Origin: an uncultured Oscillospiraceae bacterium
GTDB lineage: Bacteria > Bacillota > Clostridia > Oscillospirales > Acutalibacteraceae
NCBI GenBank assembly: GCA_900544375.1
Contig: UQUZ01000003.1
Coordinates: 1 to 64,000, forward strand
Length of the DNA stretch: 64,000 nt
Reading direction: 5' to 3'
Shown one piece after another: positions 44,842 through 53,440 of this stretch. Under the pieces are notes generated by a model. That model saw only the letters and a list, made by a program, of their open reading frames with translations. It did not search any database and was not told where the DNA came from. Position 1 is the first letter of the stretch; the number at the start of each line of letters is the position of its first letter. Both the position numbers and the translations under genes were made by a program.

Positions 44842-45355
44842 TTAAGCGGAGTGGCGGAGTTGAAGCGGCGCCACTCCTGTTTTTAACTGGATGTGCTCGT
44901 GGTTGTAGAAATAGATGAACTCGTCAATTAGCTCTCTGGCTTGCTGGAATGTAGCGATTTTCTGCCGGTAGATGCATTCAGTCTTAAGGATGGAGAAGAA
45001 ATTTTCAGCCAAGGCGTTATCATGGCAGTTTCCACGTCTTGACATAGAGGGCGTTATGCCGTATTCTTGAGTCAGGTTAAAATACCCCGGTGAAGTGTAT
45101 TGAAACCCTTGGTCGCTGTGGAGCTGCAACTCCGCAGCGACTCTCTTTTTCTCTCTCCTCATAGCAAGACGGATGGTATCCAATACCAGATTCACTGTCT
45201 GTTGTGTAGCGGTCTTGTAGGCCACAATGCTGTTATCATAGAGATCCCGGATCATGGACAAGTAAAGGACGCCTTGGCCGGTATGGATGTAGGAAATATC
45301 CGTGACCCACTTTGCGTTGGGACGGTCAGCGTGGAACTCCCGGTTGAGCAGGTTT
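44842..45355 (-). pseudogene. Truncated IS3-family transposase (OrfB C-terminal part)
   Basis: The minus strand encodes the C-terminal half of an IS3-group integrase-type transposase. In order it has NLLNREFHADRPNAKWVTDI and SYIHTGQGVLYLS (DDE first Asp), LHSDQGFQYTS (second Asp), SRRGNCHDNALAENFF, then FIYFYNHEHIQL near the stop. The reading starts abruptly near 45355, where unrelated sequence with a GCGCG hairpin begins. OrfA and the N-terminal half of OrfB are missing. The 139-residue piece from the ATG at 45261 is the longest intact frame. The element is therefore a non-functional remnant inserted after pheT. Confidence 0.88.
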
Positions 45356-45447
45356 TCATTTTGGGGGATACTTTTCGCGCATCCGTGCGCGAAACGGCGT
45401 GGTGAAAGGCCGGCACAGGCGATTCACAGGTTTTGCCTGCATCCCGC

Positions 45448-45476
45448 TTGTTTTTTTTGTAATCCTGTGCTATACT
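45448..45476 (+). promoter_or_regulatory. SigA-type promoter of the DUF134-NifX gene
   Basis: TTGTTT (45448-45453), a 17-bp spacer and TATACT (45471-45476) lie about 40 bp upstream of the start codon. Confidence 0.7.
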
Positions 45477-45516
45477 AGTTATCGACATATAACGGAAACG
45501 GCGTGGAGGTAGTTTC

Positions 45517-46305
45517 ATGGCAAGGCCAAGCAGATGTAGAAGGGTTTGCACGGAACCGGCTTACGATGGCTTTATGCCAATCGGAATCCCATGCGGGGAA
45601 ATCACGATCCTGACGGTGGACGAATATGAAGTGATTCGCCTCATTGATTTGGAGAGGCTTACCCATGAGCAGTGCGGTCAGCAAATGGACATCTCCAGAA
45701 CTACCGTGACCGAAATATACGAATCCGCAAGGGCGAAAATCGCAGACAGCATTGTTTATGGAAAGCCGCTTCGAATTGCAGGCGGTCATTACCGGCTTTG
45801 CGACGGCAGCGTTTCCTGTTGCCAAAAAAATTGCGCAAAAACAGGCCGCACAGCCCTGGAGCAACCTGTGCAACAGAAAGGAGCCAATCAAATGAGAATC
45901 GCAGTTACCTATGAAAACGGAAATGTATTTCAGCATTTTGGCCACACCTCCCAGTTTAAAATTTATGATATTGAAAATGGTCAGGTGGTCAATCAGCAAA
46001 TTGTGGATACCAACGGGCAAGGCCATGGTGCGCTCGCAGGCTTCCTCGCTGATGCAAAGGTGGATGTTCTCATCTGCGGCGGCATTGGGGGAGGGGCACA
46101 GGCCGCCCTGCGGGAGGCTGGCATCCGGCTGTTTGGGGGAGTATCCGGCAGCGCGGACAGCGCGGTCAGCGCCTATCTTGCAGATGCGCTCCAATTTGAC
46201 GCCAATGTGCATTGCAATCATCATGAGCACGATCATTCCTGCGGGGAACATGCCTGCCAAGAAGAGAAGCATGGTTGTTCCGGCAGCAACGGCGGCTGCC
46301 ATTAA
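45517..46305 (+). CDS. DUF134/NifX-NifB-like fusion protein
   Basis: This 262-aa protein combines two families. Residues 1 to about 100 are DUF134: MARPSRCRRVCTEPAYDGFM, then a helix-turn-helix-like segment with LTHEQCGQQMDISRTTVTEI. From about residue 126 (MRIAVTYENGNVFQHFGHT) it is a dinitrogenase iron-molybdenum cofactor-type domain, containing VLICGGIGGGAQAALREAGI. The tail is very rich in histidine and cysteine (residues about 237-262), suggesting metal binding. A cysteine cluster (CCQKNC) lies between the domains. An internal ATG at 45892 with AAAGGAG 8 nt upstream could also produce the NifX domain alone. The likely theme is metal or Fe-S handling; no nitrogenase genes are nearby. Confidence 0.85.
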   Translation: MARPSRCRRVCTEPAYDGFMPIGIPCGEITILTVDEYEVIRLIDLERLTHEQCGQQMDISRTTVTEIYESARAKIADSIVYGKPLRIAGGHYRLCDGSVSCCQKNCAKTGRTALEQPVQQKGANQMRIAVTYENGNVFQHFGHTSQFKIYDIENGQVVNQQIVDTNGQGHGALAGFLADAKVDVLICGGIGGGAQAALREAGIRLFGGVSGSADSAVSAYLADALQFDANVHCNHHEHDHSCGEHACQEEKHGCSGSNGGCH

Positions 46306-46331
46306 GCGGGGGCTGTTCTTCATACATTAAA

Positions 46332-46376
46332 AAACGGGGCCGGTGCAAATGCAGCGCCTTTGCACCGGCCCCGTTT
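46332..46376. terminator. Bidirectional terminator
   Basis: A perfect 18-bp stem (46332-46349 with 46359-46376, starting AAACGGGGCCGG) has A-rich and T-rich flanks. It separates the convergent DUF134-NifX and acetyltransferase genes. Confidence 0.88.
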
Positions 46377-46416
46377 GCCCCATGGAGTTTTCAGCCTGTA
46401 AGCAGGCTGAAGCGCT

Positions 46417-47001
46417 TTACCGCGGGTATCGGTCCTTATCCGCCTCGGTGATTTCCCGCAGCACCTTGCAGGGAACGCCCACTGCCACCACGTTGGCGGG
46501 AATGTCCTTTTTGACAAGGCTTCCGGCGCCGATCACGGTATTATCCCCAATCGTAACGCCGGCCAATATGGTTGCCCCCGCGCCGATCCAAACGTTGTTC
46601 CCAATTTGAATTGGCTTTGCCACTTCCAATCCTCGATTGCGCTGCTCCGCATCGATTGCATGCTCCGCCGTGGTAAAGCAGCAATTCGGCGCAATGAATA
46701 CATGGTCGCCAAAGGTTACTTTGGCTCCATCCGTAATCACAAGATTGTGGTTGGAGTAGAAATCATCCCCAATTGAAATATTGTAGCCATGATCGCACCA
46801 AAACGGCGCGGTGATCACAACGTTTTTCCCCATGCGGCCGATGATTTGCTCTAATATGCGCCGCTTTGCGTCAAAGTCGCTTGGCGTACATTGATTGTAT
46901 GCATGGCATAAATCGATGCATCTAGTGATATCCTTGGCGTTTTGCGGATCGGCGCTTGGATCAAACAGATAACCGGCTGCGGCCTTTTCTTTTTCCGTCA
47001 T
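46417..47001 (-). CDS. Sugar O-acetyltransferase (maltose/galactoside acetyltransferase family)
   Basis: This 194-aa left-handed beta-helix enzyme begins MTEKEKAAAGYLFDPSADP, like Maa/LacA. The catalytic histidine region is FTTAEHAID, and hexapeptide repeats include IGNNVWIGAGATILAGVTIG and NTVIGAGSLVKKDIPANVVA. It transfers acetyl from acetyl-CoA to a sugar. The acceptor is not predictable. The ATG at 47001 has AGAAGGATGG upstream. It is a single gene facing away from rpsB. Confidence 0.9.
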   Translation of the reverse strand: MTEKEKAAAGYLFDPSADPQNAKDITRCIDLCHAYNQCTPSDFDAKRRILEQIIGRMGKNVVITAPFWCDHGYNISIGDDFYSNHNLVITDGAKVTFGDHVFIAPNCCFTTAEHAIDAEQRNRGLEVAKPIQIGNNVWIGAGATILAGVTIGDNTVIGAGSLVKKDIPANVVAVGVPCKVLREITEADKDRYPR

Positions 47002-47179
47002 CGTTCAAACCATCCTTCTTTTTGATGTAACAATCGGTTTCATAACCTCTATATTCCGAGGCTCCTGTTTCGATGCCTTTATGATAGCATGCGCCGAATT
47101 TAAAATCCAGTGGTTTTACAGCCGTTCCCACCATGCGGACAAAACGCGGATAATATTTGAAAAACAGGAGCTTTAACGC

Positions 47180-47208
47180 TTGCATTTTTCTTCCGATCAT
47201 GGTATACT
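47180..47208 (+). promoter_or_regulatory. SigA-type promoter of rpsB
   Basis: TTGCAT (47180-47185), a 17-bp spacer and TATACT (47203-47208) give a leader of about 145 nt before the rpsB start. The leader has GC-rich pairing potential, for example GGCGGGTGCG with upstream CGC-rich sequence. An S2-binding autoregulatory leader is plausible but not shown. Confidence 0.75.
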
Positions 47209-47361
47209 ACTTCAGCAAAATGTATTGTTGCGCCTTTACGCGGCAATTCATCTTTGCAAAACACACGCACAGCGTTCGTTCGGCGGGTGCGTCCTTTTGC
47301 GTTGAGGATGTCGCCGTCCCAAGAGCCGTGCGGAGGTAAAACAAAAGGAGGAATTATCCCT

Positions 47362-48114
47362 ATGGCAGTCGTATCCATGAAGCAGTTACTGGAAGCGGGT
47401 GTCCACTTCGGCCATCAAACCCGTCGGTGGAACCCCAAAATGGCGAAGTATATCTTCACCGAGCGCAACGGCATCTATATCATTGATTTGCAGAAAACCG
47501 TGCGCAAGCTGGAAGAGGCCTATATGTTTGTGCGCGAGCTCGCAGCGGACGGGCAGGAAATCCTTTTCGTCGGCACGAAGAAGCAAGCGCAGGATTCCAT
47601 CCGTGAGGAGGCTTCCCGCTGCGGTATGCCCTATGTCAACGCCCGTTGGCTTGGCGGTATGCTGACAAACTTTAAAACCATCAAGCAGCGCATTAAGCGT
47701 CTGGAGCAGCTCAAAGCGATGGAAGAGGACGGCACGTTCGACCTGCTTCCGAAAAAAGAGGTCACGAAGCTGAAGCTTGAGATTGAAAAGCTCGAGAAAT
47801 TCATGGGCGGTATCACCCACATGAAACGCCAGCCCGCCGCCATGTTTATCGTTGACCCCCGTAAGGAGCGCATCGCAGTGGCTGAGGCAAAGAAACTGCA
47901 TATCCCGATCGTTGCGATCGTTGATACCAACTGCGATCCCGATGAGATTGATTATGTCATCCCCGGCAATGATGACGCGATTCGCGCGGTCCGCCTGATT
48001 TCCGCCGCAATGGCAGATGCCGTGATGGAAGGCAAGCAGATGAATATCGACGCCGCGGCAGAGGCCGAGGCGGGCGAGGAAGCGGAAGCTGCTGCTGAGC
48101 AGCCCGGCGCATAA
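47362..48114 (+). CDS. rpsB: 30S ribosomal protein S2
   Basis: S2 is 250 aa from the ATG at 47362, which has AAAGGAGGAA upstream. It begins [20 protein letters not shown] with the [12 protein letters not shown] stretch. The C-terminal half has [18 protein letters not shown] and [20 protein letters not shown]. The alanine/glutamate-rich tail is typical of Clostridia. It precedes tsf, the usual order, but a hairpin with a T-run lies between them. Confidence 0.97.
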   Translation: MAVVSMKQLLEAGVHFGHQTRRWNPKMAKYIFTERNGIYIIDLQKTVRKLEEAYMFVRELAADGQEILFVGTKKQAQDSIREEASRCGMPYVNARWLGGMLTNFKTIKQRIKRLEQLKAMEEDGTFDLLPKKEVTKLKLEIEKLEKFMGGITHMKRQPAAMFIVDPRKERIAVAEAKKLHIPIVAIVDTNCDPDEIDYVIPGNDDAIRAVRLISAAMADAVMEGKQMNIDAAAEAEAGEEAEAAAEQPGA

Positions 48115-48145
48115 ACGGATTGAATCTTTTTTCTCACTCGTGAGG

Positions 48146-48199
48146 ATGCCCGTGCCATGGGCCGTTTCATTACCTACGGCGCGGCGCGGGTATTTTTTT
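48146..48199 (+). terminator. Terminator or attenuator between rpsB and tsf
   Basis: ATGCCCGTGCC (48146-48156) pairs with GGCGCGGGTAT (48183-48193) over 11 bp with two G-U pairs, and a T-run follows at once. It probably makes S2 more abundant than EF-Ts by stopping part of the transcription, as at similar sites in other bacteria. Confidence 0.75.
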
Positions 48200-48256
48200 A
48201 GCTTGTGAAGGCACGGTTATTTATACGGAACACATGACAATAGGAGGATATTGATT

Positions 48257-49186
48257 ATGGCAGCATTTACTGCAAAAGATGTACAGGCCCTGCGCGAGAA
48301 AACCGGCGTAGGCATGATGGACTGCAAAAAGGCGCTCGTCGAATCCGACGGCGATATGGAGAAGGCAATTGACTTTCTGCGTGAAAAAGGCCTTGCGGCG
48401 GCTACCAAAAAGGCCGGACGCATCGCGGCAGAGGGCGTTGTGCTCGCATATAACAATGAAGAGAAGAAGATTGGCGTTGTTGTCGAAGTAAATTCCGAGA
48501 CGGATTTCGTGGCAAAGAACCAGGAGTTCCAGTCCTTCGTTTTGGATATTGCCAAAACGATTGCAGCCAGCAATCCGGCCGATGTGGATGCACTTCTGGC
48601 GGAAAAGCTCGCGGGCAGCGAGCGCACCGTGCAGGAGAACTTGCAGGATAAGATCCTTGCCATCGGCGAGAATATGAAGATCCGCCGTTTTGAGCGCGTG
48701 GAGGGTGTGGTTTCCACCTATGTCCACGGCGGCGGCACGGTCGGCGTTATGGTGCACTTTGATGCGGATGACGCAACTGCGGCAAACGAGAAGTTTAAAG
48801 CGATGGGCAAGGATGTTGCGATGCAGATCGCGGCGATGAATCCGGCTTATCTTGACGAAGCAAGCGTACCGGCGGACGTGATCGCCCATGAGAAGGAGAT
48901 TCTCACCGCACAGCTTGCCGAGGATGAAAAGAATAAGAATAAGCCCGCGCAGGTGATCGAGAAGATCGTGCAGGGGCGTATTGGCAAGTATTACAAGGAA
49001 AATTGCCTGATGGATCAGCAGTTTGTTAAGGATGGCGACCTGAGCGTTGGCAAGTATGTAGAATCCGTTGCCAAGGAGATCGGCGCTTCTGTGAAGGTGC
49101 TTGGCTTTACCCGCTTTGCAAAGGGCGAAGGCCTTCAGAAGCGGGAAGACAACTTCGCGGATGAAGTTGCCGGCATGATGAAATAA
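48257..49186 (+). CDS. tsf: Translation elongation factor Ts
   Basis: EF-Ts is 309 aa from the ATG at 48257, which has AGGAGG upstream. It begins AAFTAKDVQALREKTGVGMM and continues DCKKALVESDGDMEKA. It has the family motif SETDFVAKN and the C-terminal VGKYVESVAKEIGASVKVLG. It exchanges GDP for GTP on EF-Tu. pyrH and frr, which often follow, are absent here; a terminator and an opposing gene follow instead. Confidence 0.97.
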   Translation: MAAFTAKDVQALREKTGVGMMDCKKALVESDGDMEKAIDFLREKGLAAATKKAGRIAAEGVVLAYNNEEKKIGVVVEVNSETDFVAKNQEFQSFVLDIAKTIAASNPADVDALLAEKLAGSERTVQENLQDKILAIGENMKIRRFERVEGVVSTYVHGGGTVGVMVHFDADDATAANEKFKAMGKDVAMQIAAMNPAYLDEASVPADVIAHEKEILTAQLAEDEKNKNKPAQVIEKIVQGRIGKYYKENCLMDQQFVKDGDLSVGKYVESVAKEIGASVKVLGFTRFAKGEGLQKREDNFADEVAGMMK

Positions 49187-49202
49187 GCTGGTTTTATAGC
49201 AA

Positions 49203-49239
49203 AAAAATCCCGCCCGGGTTCATTCCGGGCGGGATTTTT
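49203..49239. terminator. Bidirectional terminator after tsf
   Basis: AAAAATCCCGCCCGG (49203-49217) pairs with CCGGGCGGGATTTTT (49225-49239), a 15-bp stem with A and T flanks. It serves tsf and the convergent GH2 gene. Confidence 0.9.
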
Positions 49240-49302
49240 GCTGTCGTCGGAGCGGCAAAGCCAGCCGTTGCTTGGGCAAAAAGCCGCGCCAATGGGCTCT
49301 CC

Positions 49303-51039
49303 TTACCGTTCCTTTTCGTTGGCCGCAGGCGCGCTGTTTGCCGCGCGGATCTGCTCATAGATTTTCGGGGAAAACTTTGGTTCCCGCTGATAGGTATAGA
49401 GTCCGTTCTGCTCCTGCTCCACATCATAGAGCTGTGTGTAGCAGAGCGCACAGATATGGGGGTTATCCATTAACGCGCGGGTAAGGCCGGTATACCGTCT
49501 CCCGAATTCCGCCTCACTCTCCGGCGCTTTTCCATATCCCCAGCCCTTTTTCTGGCCTGGCGCCCACCATGCGCCGCCATATTCGCTGATGAAATAGGGT
49601 TGGCCTTCATACTGCTGGCGGCCCGGGTGCGGCTCATAAATCGAATCGCGCGTCACCGCGCCGTAGCGCGCTGCAAATTGAACCACATCCTGCTCATAGT
49701 CGTGCATGTCATAAAGATCTGTCCTAGCATGATAGTTGCCGCTGGTGTCGATCACGGGGCGCGTAGGATCGGCGGCCTTGGTTGTGAGATAAACGGCCTC
49801 CAATACGCGCTTATCCGCGCGGCGGCGGCCTTGATCCCACGTTTCGTTGAAAGGGCACCAGCCGATGATGGAGGGGTGGTTCCTATCGCGCGCAACAACC
49901 TCCAGCCATTCCGGCAAAAAGTTGATGAGCCCTTCGCTCGTTGTGATATCGAGCCCCCAGCTTGCCTGTTCGCCCCAAACGAGATAGCCGAGCCGATCCG
50001 CCCAATAGAGAAAGCGTTCTTCAAATACCTTCTGGTGAAGCCGCGCGCCGTTGAAGCCGAGCGCAATGGAAAGCTCGATATCCCGCTTGAGATCCGCGTC
50101 TGTGGGGGCGGTGTAAACACCGTCCGGATAATAGCCCTGGTCGAGCACCAGCCGCTGAAAAATGGGGCGGCCATTGAGCCAGAGGGAGTGCTCCCGGAGC
50201 TCAACCGTGCGGAAGCCGAAATAGCTTTGCACCGTGTCGATCACCGCATTGCCGTCGAGCAGCTCATAGGTCACGTCGTAGAGATTTGGCTGCAAAATAT
50301 CCCAGCACTTTACATCCCCAACCTGCATGGTATAGATGGTTCCACCGGCGGAGAGCGGCGTTTCAAAGCTGGCGCACGGCTTTCCATCGAAGGAGATGGA
50401 GGTGCGCAGGGTGAGCGCCTTTGGCAATTCGTTGACAGTCGCGAGGAATGTAACGCTTCCCATGCGATAGTCTGTGGTGACCTGCACGCTTTTCAAATAC
50501 ATGCGCGGCACAAATTCAAGCCACACCGTTTGCCAGATGCCAGTGGTACGCGTGTAGAAGCAGCCTTTGGAATGGTATTTATCGCACTGCTTGCCATGTG
50601 GCTGCTTGCCGCCCCGCTGATGATCCACAGCGTGAACAACCAGCGTGTTTTCGCCCGCATGCACATATTCGGTAATATCAAACTGGAAGGAGCTGTAGCC
50701 GCCCCGGTGCGTTCCGCACTTCTGGCCGTTGAGAAAGGCGGTGCATGCATAGTCCACCGCTCCGAAATGCAGGAGGACGCGCCCTGCAAGCTGCTCGTGT
50801 GTCAGTATCACCGTGCGCCGGTACCAGACGGATTCCATAAAATCCCGATTTTCAATGCCGGACAGCTTCGATTCCGGGCAAAAAGGAACGAGGATCGTTT
50901 TGTCAAAGTGGCTGTCCGGGCGGCCGCGTTTGCCGTGATCGATTCGAAATTCCCATGCCCCATTGAGGTTTTGCCAAGCGCTCCGAACAAACTGTGGGCG
51001 TGGATATTCCCCGCGCGGGAGGTTCGTCAAATGAATCAA
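49303..51039 (-). CDS. Glycoside hydrolase family 2 protein
   Basis: This 578-aa GH2 enzyme has the three core domains. A jelly-roll sugar-binding domain contains WYRRTVILTHEQLAGRVLLH and FGAVDYACTAFLNGQKCGTH. An immunoglobulin-like domain follows, then a TIM barrel. The acid/base glutamate is Glu399 in WCPFNETWDQ and the nucleophile is Glu486 in FISEYGGAWW. No signal peptide is visible, so it acts in the cytosol on imported oligosaccharides. It lacks the extra C-terminal domains of LacZ-type enzymes. A galactosidase, glucuronidase or mannosidase role cannot be separated by eye. It has its own promoter. Confidence 0.9.
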   Translation of the reverse strand: MIHLTNLPRGEYPRPQFVRSAWQNLNGAWEFRIDHGKRGRPDSHFDKTILVPFCPESKLSGIENRDFMESVWYRRTVILTHEQLAGRVLLHFGAVDYACTAFLNGQKCGTHRGGYSSFQFDITEYVHAGENTLVVHAVDHQRGGKQPHGKQCDKYHSKGCFYTRTTGIWQTVWLEFVPRMYLKSVQVTTDYRMGSVTFLATVNELPKALTLRTSISFDGKPCASFETPLSAGGTIYTMQVGDVKCWDILQPNLYDVTYELLDGNAVIDTVQSYFGFRTVELREHSLWLNGRPIFQRLVLDQGYYPDGVYTAPTDADLKRDIELSIALGFNGARLHQKVFEERFLYWADRLGYLVWGEQASWGLDITTSEGLINFLPEWLEVVARDRNHPSIIGWCPFNETWDQGRRRADKRVLEAVYLTTKAADPTRPVIDTSGNYHARTDLYDMHDYEQDVVQFAARYGAVTRDSIYEPHPGRQQYEGQPYFISEYGGAWWAPGQKKGWGYGKAPESEAEFGRRYTGLTRALMDNPHICALCYTQLYDVEQEQNGLYTYQREPKFSPKIYEQIRAANSAPAANEKER

Positions 51040-51068
51040 CTCCTTTTCCTGTTATCAGATGCAGGCTT

Positions 51069-51097
51069 ATTATAAAAGAAAAAAGGGCAAATGGCAA
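51069..51097 (-). promoter_or_regulatory. SigA-type promoter of the GH2 gene
   Basis: On the minus strand, TTGCCA (51097-51092), a 17-bp spacer and TATAAT (51074-51069) lie 30 bp upstream of the GH2 start. Confidence 0.75.
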
Positions 51098-51192
51098 TTG
51101 ATTCCTCTCTGCATTGCTTCAGCTTAGCTAGCCCTTTTCCTATTGGCCGTTTCATGCAAAACCGGCCGTTGTAAAAAAAGGAAAAAAACGCT

Positions 51193-51225
51193 TGACATGG
51201 AGTTCACTCCAAGTGTTAGCCTGAT
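51193..51225 (+). promoter_or_regulatory. MerR-type operator/promoter of the dxs-like gene
   Basis: TTGACA is followed by a 19-bp spacer containing the near-perfect inverted repeat TGGAGT-TC-ACTCCA, then TAGCCT as -10. The long spacer with a centred palindrome is the hallmark of promoters remodelled by MerR-family activators. No MerR gene lies next to it. The only one in the window is at 62035, and its own promoter has a different palindrome. Confidence 0.75.
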
Positions 51226-51303
51226 ACTAGGCCGAATCCTTTGAGCAATGTGCAGCGGCTGAAAGGATCGGTTTGGCAAAAACAGAATCGGAGGAATGTT
51301 TTT

Positions 51304-53073
51304 ATGTATTTTGAACAAATCGATCAGCCTTCTGATGTAAAAAGGCTGAAGCTCAATCAGTTGGAAACGTTGGCAGCGGAAATGCGGCAGGCGTTGCTGC
51401 AAAAGCTGAGCAGGCGCGGCGGCCATTTCGGGCCCAATTTCGGCATGGTGGAGGCGACGATCGCCTTACACTATGTGTTCGATTCGCCTAGGGATAAGCT
51501 GGTATTCGATGTGTCCCATCAAACTTATTGCCATAAGATGCTCACGGGGCGCAAAAAAGCATTTTTGTCTGAGCAGCACTATGACGATGTGTCAGGCTAC
51601 AGCAACCCACAGGAAAGCCCCCATGACTTTTTTACCATCGGGCATACATCCACTTCGGTTAGCTTGGCCTGCGGACTTGCAAAAGCGCGGGATTTAAAGG
51701 GCGGCAAAGAGAATATCATCGCCGTGATCGGCGACGGCTCGCTCAGTGGAGGGGAGGCGCTGGAGGGGCTGGATTTTGCATCGGAGCTGCGCAGCAATCT
51801 GATTATCGTGGTCAATGATAATCAAATGTCGATCGCGGAAAATCACGGCGGCCTTTATCAAAATCTTAGGCTGCTGCGGGAAACGGATGGCAAGGCGGAA
51901 TGCAACTTCTTCCGGGCAATGGGGCTCGGCTATGTGTTTGTGAAGAATGGCAATGATCTCAGACAATTGATCGCGGCCTTCCAGATGGTGAAAGATGCTG
52001 CGCATCCGGTCGTTGTGCATATCTGTACCCAGAAGGGAAAGGGCTTTGCTGCCGCAGAAAAGGATCGGGAGAGCTGGCACTGGTGCACGCCCTTTGGCAT
52101 GGCGAATGGCAAGCCTGTTGCGGCCGTGGAAGAGGAAGATTATTCGAGTGTCACCGCCAGCTTTCTACTGGAACGAATGAAAGAGGATAAAACGTTGGTC
52201 GCCATCACCTCCGCAACGCCCGCCGTTTTAGGCTTTACACCGGAGAAACGGCGGGAGGCGGGCAGCCAGTTCGTAGATGTCGGCATTGCGGAGGAAACCG
52301 CAGTGGCGCTTGCCTCCGGCATTGCGGTGAACGGAGGCAAGCCGGTCTACGGCGTTTACAGCACCTTTGTGCAGCGGGCGTTTGACCAGCTTTCGCAAGA
52401 TTTGTGCATCAACAATAGCCCGGCTACCATCCTCGTCTATGCGGCGTCTATTTATGGCATGAACGATGTAACACATCTCGGCATCTATGATATCCCGATG
52501 ATGGCCAATATTCCAAACTTGGTGTATCTTGCCCCCACAACAAAGGAGGAATATCTGGCGATGCTAGATTGGAGCCTTGCACAGAGGGCGCACCCGGTTG
52601 CCATCCGCGTGCCGGGCGGGCCTTTGGTGTCGAGCGGGCAAGCCGTTACAAAAGATTTCAGCAAGCTGAATCAATTTGAGGTTGTGCAGAGGGGGAACCG
52701 GGCGGCGATTCTTGCGCTCGGCGCCTTCTTCCCACTTGGCAAAGCAGCAGCGCAGGCGATCGCCGTTCAAACGGGCGTGCAGCCAACGCTGATTAACCCT
52801 CGCTATATCAGTGGGCTTGATGTAGACCTGCTGGAACAGCTCAAAGAGGATCACGAGGTGATCGTCACGCTGGAGGATGGTATTCTGGATGGCGGTTTTG
52901 GTGAAAAGATTGCCAGGTTTTATGGCCGCTCCCATCAAAAGGTGTTGAATTATGGGCTGCAAAAGAAATTTTTGGATCGTTACGATGTGGCGGAGGTTTT
53001 GCGGCAAAACCACCTGACGGCGGAGCAGATTGCCGGAGATGTGGCCGGGCTGCTGTGCAGCGAAAGCAAGTGA
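51304..53073 (+). CDS. 1-deoxy-D-xylulose-5-phosphate synthase-like enzyme
   Basis: This thiamine-diphosphate enzyme is 589 aa from the ATG at 51304, which has GGAGG upstream. Dxs-type features are GGHFGPNFGMVEATIALHYV, DVSHQTYCHKMLTGR and GHTSTSVSLACGLAKA. The TPP motif runs from GDGSLSGGEALEG to NDNQMSI, and the pyrimidine-binding glutamate lies in DVGIAEETAVALASG. It is about 30-50 residues shorter than classic Dxs. It may be the main Dxs or a second, specialised copy that condenses pyruvate with an aldehyde. The MerR-type operator suggests induced rather than housekeeping expression, which favours a special role. Confidence 0.8.
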   Translation: MYFEQIDQPSDVKRLKLNQLETLAAEMRQALLQKLSRRGGHFGPNFGMVEATIALHYVFDSPRDKLVFDVSHQTYCHKMLTGRKKAFLSEQHYDDVSGYSNPQESPHDFFTIGHTSTSVSLACGLAKARDLKGGKENIIAVIGDGSLSGGEALEGLDFASELRSNLIIVVNDNQMSIAENHGGLYQNLRLLRETDGKAECNFFRAMGLGYVFVKNGNDLRQLIAAFQMVKDAAHPVVVHICTQKGKGFAAAEKDRESWHWCTPFGMANGKPVAAVEEEDYSSVTASFLLERMKEDKTLVAITSATPAVLGFTPEKRREAGSQFVDVGIAEETAVALASGIAVNGGKPVYGVYSTFVQRAFDQLSQDLCINNSPATILVYAASIYGMNDVTHLGIYDIPMMANIPNLVYLAPTTKEEYLAMLDWSLAQRAHPVAIRVPGGPLVSSGQAVTKDFSKLNQFEVVQRGNRAAILALGAFFPLGKAAAQAIAVQTGVQPTLINPRYISGLDVDLLEQLKEDHEVIVTLEDGILDGGFGEKIARFYGRSHQKVLNYGLQKKFLDRYDVAEVLRQNHLTAEQIAGDVAGLLCSESK

Positions 53074-53440
53074 GGTCATGAATCAGCAAAACCGAGGGAA
53101 TACCGGATGCGTTTCCATCAGATGCAGCAGGATTTGGGCGCAGGCGTTGTTTTCCCGGTTGAGGAGAAAACGACGCCTTAACCGCTGATTTTACAGAGAA
53201 ATGCTGCCTAAAGATGTGAACGGATCGGAGATGCGGCAGCCAACCGTTGGATTCAGCATTCGGCAATGGAAGTTCCGTCAGAAAAAGCCTCCAACGAATG
53301 GATGACGGCGGCGGAAGAAGCCTATCGGCTGCTCCATGATGCAGATAAAGCGCGCACCTCACCGGGCAGTGAGGTGCGCATTCGTTTGGCAACAGGATGT
53401 GGCGCTGTTATTTAGATTGCGCGATTCTTCAAATATCTTA
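53074..53440. other. Intergenic region after the dxs-like gene
   Basis: This is 367 bp between converging genes. It contains a strong hairpin, GCGCACCTCAC/GTGAGGTGCGC (53352-53362 and 53369-53379), followed by ATTCGTTTGG, the best terminator candidate for the dxs-like gene. The rest could be a decayed gene: a 49-codon frame from about 53268 reads plausibly but has no recognisable family. Confidence 0.5.

Noticed and set aside
44820..45360. Intact IS3 element
   Set aside because: Only the C-terminal part of OrfB is left; OrfA and one terminal repeat are missing.
46961..47200. 79-codon minus-strand frame upstream of the acetyltransferase gene
   Set aside because: It overlaps the rpsB promoter and the acetyltransferase start, has no good ribosome site and no family.
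49600..51075. 491-codon open frame antisense to the GH2 gene
   Set aside because: It lies inside a gene with intact catalytic motifs; the antisense product shows no recognisable features.
53268..53417. 49-codon plus-strand frame between the dxs-like and Gfo/Idh genes
   Set aside because: The reading looks mildly coding, but it spans the likely terminator hairpin and matches nothing I recognise; possibly a gene remnant.
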